From NCBI GenBank assembly GCA_000421085.1, contig ATWE01000007.1, positions 1-64,000 of the forward strand: a stretch of DNA of 64,000 nt, read 5' to 3'. The notes under the pieces are model-generated. The model saw nothing but the letters and a program-made list of their open reading frames with translations, was not told the DNA's origin and searched no databases. Position 1 is the first letter of the stretch, and each line of letters begins with the position of its first letter. Origin of the DNA: Ensifer sp. USDA 6670 (GTDB lineage Bacteria; Pseudomonadota; Alphaproteobacteria; Rhizobiales; Rhizobiaceae). The position numbers and the translations under genes were made by a program. This document shows positions 57,349 to 64,000 of the stretch, piece by piece.

Positions 57349-57753
57349 TCACACCTCTTCGAGCTCGATCAAGGTGCCCTGAAAGTCCTTGGGGTGAAGA
57401 AACAGGACCGGCTTGCCATGCGCGCCGATCTTCGGGTTGCCATCGCCGAGGATACGGGCGCCTGCCTGCCTCAACCGGTCGCGTGCGGCGATGATGTCTT
57501 CCACCTCATAGCAGATGTGGTGCATGCCGCCGGCCGGGTTTTTCTCGAGAAAGGAGGAGATCGGCGATGCCTCGCCGAGCGGCTCGAGCAATTCGACCTT
57601 GGTGTTGGGCAGCGTCACGAAGACGACGGTCACGCCGTGTTCAGGCAGGGCCTGCGGTTCCGTGACCGATGCACCAAGGTTGGAGCGATAGCTTTCGACC
57701 GCGGCCGAAAGGTCCGGGACCGCAATCGCCACATGGTTCACTTTTCCCAGCAT
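57349..57753 (-). CDS. mce: methylmalonyl-CoA epimerase
   Basis: This 134-residue VOC-fold metalloenzyme interconverts (2R)- and (2S)-methylmalonyl-CoA in propionate and branched-chain catabolism. The metal ligands are His in VNHVAIAVPDL (near 7), Glu or Gln in the middle (VELLEPL), His in GMHHICYEVEDI and Glu in TLIELEEV at the end. The start is MLGKVNHVAI (ATG 57753). It is transcribed with RNase J upstream and DUF1467 downstream. Confidence 0.95.
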   Translation of the reverse strand: MLGKVNHVAIAVPDLSAAVESYRSNLGASVTEPQALPEHGVTVVFVTLPNTKVELLEPLGEASPISSFLEKNPAGGMHHICYEVEDIIAARDRLRQAGARILGDGNPKIGAHGKPVLFLHPKDFQGTLIELEEV

Positions 57754-57811
57754 CCGACGCTCCACTCCTTGGCTTGCAGCCGACGCCCACGACGGGCGTC
57801 ACGCTCGCAAG

Positions 57812-59479
57812 TCAGACCTTCGTGATAAAGACCGTCACGACCGGCTTCTTGCCCCAGACCTGGTTCGTGGTGCTGCGCACGGCGCGGCGAACGGCTTCCT
57901 GCAGCATCGCGAGGTCCTTCCGCTTTGCCCGAGGGATGCTCTCCACGGCGCCGAGCACCGCATCATAGAGCGTGTCCTCCATCGCCTCGCCTTCGTCGTC
58001 GTATTCCGGAAGGCCGATCGGCACGACGTCCGGGTCACCCAGAAAGTCGTAGCGGCTGTCGAGTACGACACTGACGGAGACGTGACCGGCAAAGGAAAGC
58101 TTGCGGCGTTCACCGATCCCCATCTCTTCGAAATCGCCGATGAGGGTGCCGTCCTTGTAGATGCGGCCGTGCGGCGCCTCGTCAATGACTTCCGCGGGGC
58201 CCGGCGCAAGCCGCAGCATTTCGCCATTGCGCAGCCGGGGCACGCTCGGGATGCCCGACTGCCGCCCGAGCTCCGCATGTGCCGTCAGATGCGCCGCCTC
58301 GCCATGCACCGGCACGAGGATCTGCGGCTTCACCCATTGGTACATCTGCTGGAGCTCGGTGCGCCGCGGATGACCGGAAACATGCACCAGCGCCTCGCTA
58401 TCCGTGATGATGTGGATGCCTTGCTCGATAAGCCCGTTCTTGATGTCGTTGATCGCTTTTTCGTTGCCGGGGATGGTGCGCGACGAAAAGACGATCGTGT
58501 CGCCGGCCGAAAACGCCACGTTGCGCATTTCGTCGCGGGCGATCTTGGCAAGGGCCGCACGCGGCTCGCCCTGGCTGCCGGTCAGGATGACCACGACCTT
58601 GTCGCGCGGGATATACCCGAACTCGTCCTCTGCCAGGAACGGCTTCACGCCTTCCATGAGCCCGACATCGCGCGCAACGTCGACGACGCGCTTCATCGAG
58701 CTGCCGAGCAGAAGCACCTCCCGGCCCGCAGCCTCCGCCGCTTCCGCAACAGAGCGGATGCGGCCGACATTGGAGGAGAACGTGGTGATCCCGACGCGGC
58801 CCTCGGCATTGGCAATGATCTTGGCGAGACTTTCGGAGACTTGCCGTTCGGACGGCGATACGCCTTCGCGCAAGGCATTGGTCGAATCGCAGACGAGAGC
58901 GAGGACGCCTTCCTCACCGATCTGGCGAAACCGCGACTCGTCGGTCAGGGGCCCGAGCGAAGGCTCGAGATCGATCTTCCAGTCGCCCGTGTGCACAACG
59001 GTGCCGAGTTGGGTGCGGATGACGAGCGCCATCGGCTCGGGGATAGAATGATTGACCCCCACGGCTTCGACGCTGAAGGGCCCGACATTGATGCGGTCGC
59101 CCTGCTTGAAGATCGTGATCGGTATCTCTCCGCGGGATTTTTCGAATGCGCGCTTTGCCTCCAGCATGCCCGCTGTGAAGGGCGAGGCGTAGACGGGAAC
59201 GTTCAGGCCCGGCCACAGATCGTTCAGGGCCCCGTAATGATCCTCATGCGCATGCGTGATGATGATCGCCTTCAGGTTGCGGCGCTGTTCGGCCAGAAAG
59301 GCGATGTCGGGCAGAACCAGATCTACGCCGGGCAATTCCGGGCCCGGAAAGGTCACTCCGCAATCGACCATGATCCATTGCCGGTGACCTGGCCTTCCAT
59401 AGCCGTAAAGGCCGAGATTCATGCCTATTTCGCCGACGCCGCCGAGCGGCAAGAACACCAGTTCTTCATCCTGCGCCAT
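57812..59479 (-). CDS. rnj: ribonuclease J
   Basis: This 555-residue metallo-beta-lactamase/beta-CASP nuclease has both 5'-3' exonuclease and endonuclease activity on RNA. The metal site is ITHAHEDHYGAL (HxHxDH near 73), with further ligands in VHTGDWKIDL and the C-terminal region. Beta-CASP motifs are in TTFSSNVGRIRSVAEAA and ILTGSQGEPRAALAK. HVSGHPRRTELQQMYQWVKP precedes PVHGEAAHL. A C-terminal domain (about 450-555) supports dimerisation. It may be coupled to birA upstream. Start ATG 59479 (MAQDEELVFLPLG). Confidence 0.96.
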   Translation of the reverse strand: MAQDEELVFLPLGGVGEIGMNLGLYGYGRPGHRQWIMVDCGVTFPGPELPGVDLVLPDIAFLAEQRRNLKAIIITHAHEDHYGALNDLWPGLNVPVYASPFTAGMLEAKRAFEKSRGEIPITIFKQGDRINVGPFSVEAVGVNHSIPEPMALVIRTQLGTVVHTGDWKIDLEPSLGPLTDESRFRQIGEEGVLALVCDSTNALREGVSPSERQVSESLAKIIANAEGRVGITTFSSNVGRIRSVAEAAEAAGREVLLLGSSMKRVVDVARDVGLMEGVKPFLAEDEFGYIPRDKVVVILTGSQGEPRAALAKIARDEMRNVAFSAGDTIVFSSRTIPGNEKAINDIKNGLIEQGIHIITDSEALVHVSGHPRRTELQQMYQWVKPQILVPVHGEAAHLTAHAELGRQSGIPSVPRLRNGEMLRLAPGPAEVIDEAPHGRIYKDGTLIGDFEEMGIGERRKLSFAGHVSVSVVLDSRYDFLGDPDVVPIGLPEYDDEGEAMEDTLYDAVLGAVESIPRAKRKDLAMLQEAVRRAVRSTTNQVWGKKPVVTVFITKV

Positions 59480-59506
59480 GTCGTGATGCGCCTTTGCTTT
59501 TTTCAA

Positions 59507-60274
59507 TCATCCAAAAAATACGTCGCCCGCCGCAATGGTTTGCAGCGGGCCGGAACCCGTGTCGAGTAGAAGCCGGCCGTCCCGATCGATACCTGCAAAG
59601 CGGCCGGAAAGCGAGCGGTCCGGCAGGTTGACCGTGATCGCCTCGCCGATACCCTTGGCCGCGGAGCGCCACTGATCGATGATTGCGGCGATGCCGGCCC
59701 CACGGTCCCATACGGCCAGCGTTTCGGCCATGGTTACGAAAAGATGCGCGAACAGTTCATCGGGAGAGATCGTCGCACCCTCCCGCCGGAGCGATGTGAC
59801 GGGATAAAGCGCGTCTTCGGGCATGACCGCGACGTTGATGCCGCAGCCGATCACCAGGGCCCGCCGCCCGTCGGCCAGAACCTCGCCTTCGAGAAGAATG
59901 CCGCAGGTCTTCCGCCCGTCGATCAGAATGTCGTTCGGCCACTTGATCGCGGCCTCGGCCCCGCCCGGCGGCATCACCCGGCGGATGGCCCGGTGAACCG
60001 CCACCGCTGCCGCAAGCGGCAACGCATGCAGCCTGTCCACCGGCGCCGGATCGATGAGCAGCAGGGATGCGTAGAGGTTCCCCGGCTCCGAGAACCAGGC
60101 GCGGCCGCGCCGCCCCCTGCCTCCGGTCTGGCGTACCGCGGTGATCCAGAGATTGCCGGGATCACCCTCGCGCGCCCGTAGAAGGCACTCGCTGTTGGTC
60201 GAGACCGTTTCGGCGAGCGCGACGTGCCGGAAATCTTCAGGCGAACTCCGGCCGCCGCTTCGTCCGCCGGTCAA
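59507..60274 (-). CDS. birA: biotin--[acetyl-CoA-carboxylase] ligase (no repressor domain)
   Basis: This 255-residue protein activates biotin and attaches it to AccB and other biotin proteins. The biotin loop is [13 protein letters not shown] (near 48). [21 protein letters not shown] and GCGINVAV are the catalytic-domain motifs, and the C-terminal SH3-like domain spans about 195-255. The N-terminal helix-turn-helix of E. coli BirA is absent, so it is an enzyme only. The start is TTG 60274, giving a 4-base overlap with the nuoN stop (TTGA), so it is read from the nuo transcript. Confidence 0.93.
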   Translation of the reverse strand: MTGGRSGGRSSPEDFRHVALAETVSTNSECLLRAREGDPGNLWITAVRQTGGRGRRGRAWFSEPGNLYASLLLIDPAPVDRLHALPLAAAVAVHRAIRRVMPPGGAEAAIKWPNDILIDGRKTCGILLEGEVLADGRRALVIGCGINVAVMPEDALYPVTSLRREGATISPDELFAHLFVTMAETLAVWDRGAGIAAIIDQWRSAAKGIGEAITVNLPDRSLSGRFAGIDRDGRLLLDTGSGPLQTIAAGDVFFG

Positions 60275-61713
60275 AAGAATGTCCGCGCCGCGGCTTCGGC
60301 GGCGGTTCCGAGAGGACCGCCGATGAGCACGTAGCCGAGCACGAAGAGGCCGGACAGGCCGAACACCAGCCTAAGCTCGCCCGCCGTCCGGGCAAACTCG
60401 CCTCTCGGCTCCTCGAACCACATCACCTTGATGACCCGCAGATAGTAGTAGGCGCCGACGACGGAAGCGAGCACGCCGATGATCGCCAAGCCATAGAGCT
60501 GTGCCTCGATCGCCGCGACGAAGACGAAGTACTTCGCAAAGAAGCCTGCCAGCGGCGGGATGCCGGCGAGCGAGAACATGAGGATCGTCAGCACCGTCGC
60601 CATGAACGGGTTGGTCTGCGAAAGACCGGCAAGATCGTCGATACCTTCGACATGCTCGCCTTCCCTGCGGCGCATGGCGAGGATGCAGGCAAAAGTGCCC
60701 AGCGTCATGACCATGTAGATCAGCATGTAGAGGATCACGCCGCGCACGCCGGCCATCGAGCCGGCCGCGAGGCCGACGAGCGCATAGCCCATGTGACCGA
60801 TCGAGGAATAGGCCATCAGCCGCTTGATGTTGCGCTGGCCGATCGCGGCGAAGGAGCCGAGCAGCATCGATGCGATCGAGATGAAGACGACGATCTGCTG
60901 CCAGTCGGCGACCACCGGCTCGAAGGCATTGATGACGATGCGAACGAGGATCGAAATGGCCGCGACCTTCGGTCCGGCGGCGAAGAATGCCGTCACCGGC
61001 GTCGGCGCGCCTTCATAGACGTCCGGCGTCCACATATGGAAAGGAACGGCGGAGATCTTGAAGGCGAGGCCCGCGAGAATGAACACCAGACCGAAGACCA
61101 GCCCCAGCGACCGGCCCTCGGCCGTGAGGGCTGCCGCGATCTCGTCGAAGCCGGTATGCCCGGTGAAGCCGTAGACGAGTGACATGCCGTAAAGCATCAT
61201 CCCCGAAGACAGCGCGCCGAGAACGAAATATTTCAGGCCCGCTTCCGTCGAGCGGACGCTGTCGCGGTTGATTGCCGCCACGACGTAAAGGGCGAGCGAC
61301 TGCAGCTCCAACGACAGGTAGAGCGAGATGAGATCGTTGGCCGATATCATCAGCAGCATGCCGAGGGTCGCCAGCACCAGAAGCACGGGGAACTCGAACC
61401 GGTCGATCTGCGCCGACCGCGCGTGGCCAACGGTCATCACCATCACGGTGATCGAGCCGATCAGGGCGAGCACCTTCATGAACTTGGCGAAAGGATCGGA
61501 CAGGAAGGCGCCACCATAGGCCTCCCCCTCGCCCGTCTTCAGCACGAGCCACAGCCCGGCGATGATGAGCACCGCAACCGCAAGCCCGGTCACGGTCGGT
61601 GTGGCTCGTTCGCCCGAGAAGACGCCGATCATCAGGAGTGCCATCGCGCCGACCGCGAGGATCAGCTCGGGCATCGAAAGTTGCAGGCTGGCGATAAGGG
61701 TTTCAGCAGTCAT
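60271..61713 (-). CDS. nuoN: NADH-quinone oxidoreductase subunit N
   Basis: This 480-residue membrane subunit of respiratory complex I is one of the three antiporter-like proton channels. About 14 membrane helices are visible. The conserved Lys in helix 7-8 regions lies around [23 protein letters not shown] (near 225), and the Lys/His-like channel segment continues [15 protein letters not shown]. It follows nuoM by 19 bases and is followed by birA with a 4-base overlap. Confidence 0.97.
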   Translation of the reverse strand: MTAETLIASLQLSMPELILAVGAMALLMIGVFSGERATPTVTGLAVAVLIIAGLWLVLKTGEGEAYGGAFLSDPFAKFMKVLALIGSITVMVMTVGHARSAQIDRFEFPVLLVLATLGMLLMISANDLISLYLSLELQSLALYVVAAINRDSVRSTEAGLKYFVLGALSSGMMLYGMSLVYGFTGHTGFDEIAAALTAEGRSLGLVFGLVFILAGLAFKISAVPFHMWTPDVYEGAPTPVTAFFAAGPKVAAISILVRIVINAFEPVVADWQQIVVFISIASMLLGSFAAIGQRNIKRLMAYSSIGHMGYALVGLAAGSMAGVRGVILYMLIYMVMTLGTFACILAMRRREGEHVEGIDDLAGLSQTNPFMATVLTILMFSLAGIPPLAGFFAKYFVFVAAIEAQLYGLAIIGVLASVVGAYYYLRVIKVMWFEEPRGEFARTAGELRLVFGLSGLFVLGYVLIGGPLGTAAEAAARTFF

Positions 61714-61732
61714 GTCACATCACGTCCCTTGA

Positions 61733-63244
61733 TCATTGCACCGAAAGCGCAACGTCTTGCGCTGCCTGCAGGGCGGCGGCGTAGTTGTTGACGAGCAAGT
61801 CCACGGAGGCCGCGGTCGCGTCGAAGACCGGTGCCGGATAGACACCGAAGAAGATGGTCAGGATCACCAGCGGATAGAGAATGAGTTTCTCGCGCGCCGA
61901 CAGATCGAGCAGCGCCTTCAAGCTTTCCTTTTCCAGCGCACCGAAAATGACGCGGCGGTAGAGCCAGAGAGCATAGGCAGCCGACAGAATGACGCCGGTC
62001 GTCGCGAACAGGGCGACCCAGGTGTTGGCGCGGAAGGCGCCCACCAGCGTCAGCACTTCGCCGACGAAGCCCGACGTTCCCGGAAGGCCCACATTGGCCA
62101 TGGTGAAGACCATGAAGGCGACGGCGTATTTCGGCATGTTGTTGACGAGGCCGCCATAGGCCGCGATCTCGCGCGTATGCAGCCGGTCATAGACGACGCC
62201 GACGCAAAGGAAGAGCGCGCCCGAGACGATGCCGTGCGACAGCATCTGGAAGATCGCACCCTGGACGCCCTGAACATTCGCCGCGAAGGTTCCCATGGTC
62301 ACATAGCCCATATGCGCAACCGAGGAATAGGCGATGAGTTTCTTGATGTCGGTCTGCATCATCGCCACCAGCGACGTGTAGATGATCGCAATGATCGACA
62401 GCGTGAAGACGAACGGCGCGAAGAAGTCGGAGGCCAGCGGGAACATCGGCAGGGAGAAGCGCAGGAAGCCGTAGCCGCCGAGCTTCAGGAGGATGCCGGC
62501 CAGGATGACCGAGCCTGCCGTCGGCGCCTGCACGTGCGCATCGGGAAGCCAGGTGTGCACCGGCCACATGGGCATCTTCACCGCGAAGGACGCGAAGAAG
62601 GCAAGCCAGAGCCAGGTCTGCATTTCGCGCGGGAACTGATAGGCCAGCAATTGCGTGATATCGGTGGTGCCCGCCTGCCAGTACATCGCCATCATGGCGA
62701 GCAGCATCAGAACGGAACCGAGCAGCGTGTAGAGGAAGAACTTGTAGCTCGCGTAGACGCGCTCCTTGCCGCCCCACACGCCGATGATGATGAACATCGG
62801 GATGAGGCCCGCCTCGAAGAAGACGTAGAAAAGGATGATGTCGAGAGACACGAATACGCCAAGCATCAGCGTTTCCAGGATCAGAAACGCGATCATGTAT
62901 TCCTTCAGGCGCTTCTCGATCGTCACCCAGCTTGCCAGCACGCAGAACGGCATAAGGAATGCCGTCAGCGGGACGAAGAGTATCGAAATGCCGTCGACGC
63001 CCAGATGGTAGGAAATGCCGGTGCCGAGCCACTCCCGCTTCTCGACCATCTGGAAGCCCGGGTTCGACGAGTCGAACTGGTACCAGACGTAGAGCGACAC
63101 GAGGAACGTGAAGACCGTCGTCAGCAGCGAGACGTTCAGGATGTTGCGGCGGCCGTAGGCGCTGTCTTCCCTTGTGAGCAGGAGAAGCAGAACGCCGACG
63201 AGCGGCATGAAGGTGACCGCGGAAAGTACGGGCCAATCGGTCAT
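61733..63244 (-). CDS. nuoM: NADH-quinone oxidoreductase subunit M
   Basis: This 503-residue complex I membrane subunit has 14 helices. The essential Glu in the first half lies in the [16 protein letters not shown] region (near 135). The Lys and His of the channel lie in [30 protein letters not shown] (near 230). ATG 63244 overlaps the nuoL stop by one base (TGATG), so the two are translationally coupled. A frame extension upstream of 63244 is part of nuoL. Confidence 0.97.
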   Translation of the reverse strand: MTDWPVLSAVTFMPLVGVLLLLLTREDSAYGRRNILNVSLLTTVFTFLVSLYVWYQFDSSNPGFQMVEKREWLGTGISYHLGVDGISILFVPLTAFLMPFCVLASWVTIEKRLKEYMIAFLILETLMLGVFVSLDIILFYVFFEAGLIPMFIIIGVWGGKERVYASYKFFLYTLLGSVLMLLAMMAMYWQAGTTDITQLLAYQFPREMQTWLWLAFFASFAVKMPMWPVHTWLPDAHVQAPTAGSVILAGILLKLGGYGFLRFSLPMFPLASDFFAPFVFTLSIIAIIYTSLVAMMQTDIKKLIAYSSVAHMGYVTMGTFAANVQGVQGAIFQMLSHGIVSGALFLCVGVVYDRLHTREIAAYGGLVNNMPKYAVAFMVFTMANVGLPGTSGFVGEVLTLVGAFRANTWVALFATTGVILSAAYALWLYRRVIFGALEKESLKALLDLSAREKLILYPLVILTIFFGVYPAPVFDATAASVDLLVNNYAAALQAAQDVALSVQ

Positions 63245-64000
63245 CAGAAGGAACTCCCGAGCATCATCCATGTAACGAGCGCTGCAATACCGATCAGCAT
63301 GGCGAACGCGTAGTGGTAAAGGTATCCGGTCTGCAGACGGACCACCCGGTCGGTCACGTCGAGAACGCGCGCCGCGATCCCGTTCGGGCCGTAGCCGTCG
63401 ATCACCCGGCCGTCACCCTCCTTCCAGAGGAAGGTACCGAGGCGCTTGGCGGTGCGGACGAAAAGGAAATCGTAGAGTTCGTCGAAATACCACTTGTTGA
63501 GCAGGAACTGGTAAAGCCCGCGATGCTGCTCGGCGAGATATTTCGGCGTCTCCGGCGAGCGGATGTACATGTACCAGGCCGTGAAGAGACCGAGCGCCAT
63601 GGCCGCGAACGGACTCCATTTCACCCATAGCGGAACGTGGTGATACTCCTCGAGAAGCTCGTTTTCGGCCGACGTGAACAGCGCGCCCTGCCAGAACTCG
63701 ACGTAGTGGTGGCCGAAGAAATAGTCGTGGAAGAGGAAGCCCGCGACGAGCGCTCCGGCGGCCAGGATGTAGAGGGGCACCAGCATGACCTGCGGCGACT
63801 CGTGGACGTGATGCATGACGTCGGAGGAAGCGCGCGGCTTGCCGTGGAACGTCATGAAGGTCAGGCGCCATGAGTAGAAGCTGGTGAAGAGCGCCGCGAT
63901 GACCAGCAGCACAAAGGCCAGACCCGACACGACGCTATGCGACGCGAAGGCGGATTCGATGATCGCGTCCTTCGAGAAGAAGCCCGCCGTGCCGATGACC
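63244..64000 (-). CDS. nuoL: NADH-quinone oxidoreductase subunit L, C-terminal part (cut by window end)
   Basis: About 251 C-terminal residues of the largest antiporter-like complex I subunit lie in the window, in frame from 64000. The visible start reads [16 protein letters not shown], followed by the helix [40 protein letters not shown] and several helices come next, and it ends [12 protein letters not shown]. The long amphipathic lateral helix and C-terminal membrane helix typical of NuoL are encoded here. The stop overlaps the nuoM start. Confidence 0.97.
   Translation of the reverse strand, partial: VIGTAGFFSKDAIIESAFASHSVVSGLAFVLLVIAALFTSFYSWRLTFMTFHGKPRASSDVMHHVHESPQVMLVPLYILAAGALVAGFLFHDYFFGHHYVEFWQGALFTSAENELLEEYHHVPLWVKWSPFAAMALGLFTAWYMYIRSPETPKYLAEQHRGLYQFLLNKWYFDELYDFLFVRTAKRLGTFLWKEGDGRVIDGYGPNGIAARVLDVTDRVVRLQTGYLYHYAFAMLIGIAALVTWMMLGSSF

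Overview
This is a chromosomal housekeeping window from a high-GC alphaproteobacterium of the Rhizobiaceae, most likely Sinorhizobium/Ensifer. The evidence is gene content and order (accB-accC-aat-DUF2155-NDUFA12, nuoLMN-birA-rnj-mce, lolCD-proS, pleD-divK next to rpmG), GatCAB amidotransferase, a 442-residue bacterial ProS, alphaproteobacterial LexA boxes (GTTC-N7-GTTC), CTTGAC-type promoters and rhizobial intergenic mosaic repeats. No prophage, plasmid backbone, CRISPR array or intact insertion sequence is seen.

Layout. 1-4.0 kb: start of tuf on the minus strand, preceded by tRNA-Gly and tRNA-Tyr; a SpoU-family rRNA methyltransferase; azoreductase with a divergent LysR regulator; tRNA-Thr. 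4-15 kb: NAD kinase, a secreted protein, prfB with a programmed +1 frameshift, PBP1A, a periplasmic amidase and RNase E with a long leader. 15-24 kb: a frameshifted aminotransferase beside a palindromic repeat, a DsbA-like protein, aroQ, accB-accC-aat, a small complex I subunit and gatB. 24-31 kb: YjhX-like protein, gatC-gatA, UPF0173 hydrolase, ruvX, two small membrane proteins, an AEC transporter and an acyl-CoA dehydrogenase. 31-43 kb: a long plus-strand run pyrB, pyrC-like, plsY, dprA, topA, rnr, DUF983, NUDIX, MFS, rpmG. 43-48.5 kb: a structured RNA candidate, pleD and divK (cell-cycle signalling), DUF3572, SOS-controlled dinB and an L,D-transpeptidase. 48.5-56 kb: dnaE, a 28-residue membrane peptide behind a triple LexA half-site, lolD, lolC/E and proS. 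56-64 kb: a repeat-rich gap, DUF1467, mce, RNase J, birA and nuoN-nuoM-nuoL (cut by the window end).

Functional links. The window serves translation (tuf, tRNAs, prfB, gatCAB, proS, rpmG, aat), RNA decay (RNase E, R and J), envelope assembly (PBP1A, amidase, L,D-transpeptidase, Lol, plsY), fatty-acid initiation (accBC plus birA, which charges AccB), replication and repair (dnaE, dinB, dprA, ruvX, topA) and respiration (nuo).

Most interesting signals: (1) an uncatalogued-looking 28-residue membrane peptide at 52152-52238 under an apparent SOS operator with three GTTC half-sites, resembling in design the Caulobacter SOS division inhibitor SidA; (2) a minus-strand RNA candidate at 43047-43220 whose long rod-like fold relies on G-U pairs that would be A-C mismatches on the other strand; (3) complementarity between the gatC ribosome-binding site and the hairpin after gatA; (4) a dihydroorotase homologue next to pyrB that has lost its metal ligands.
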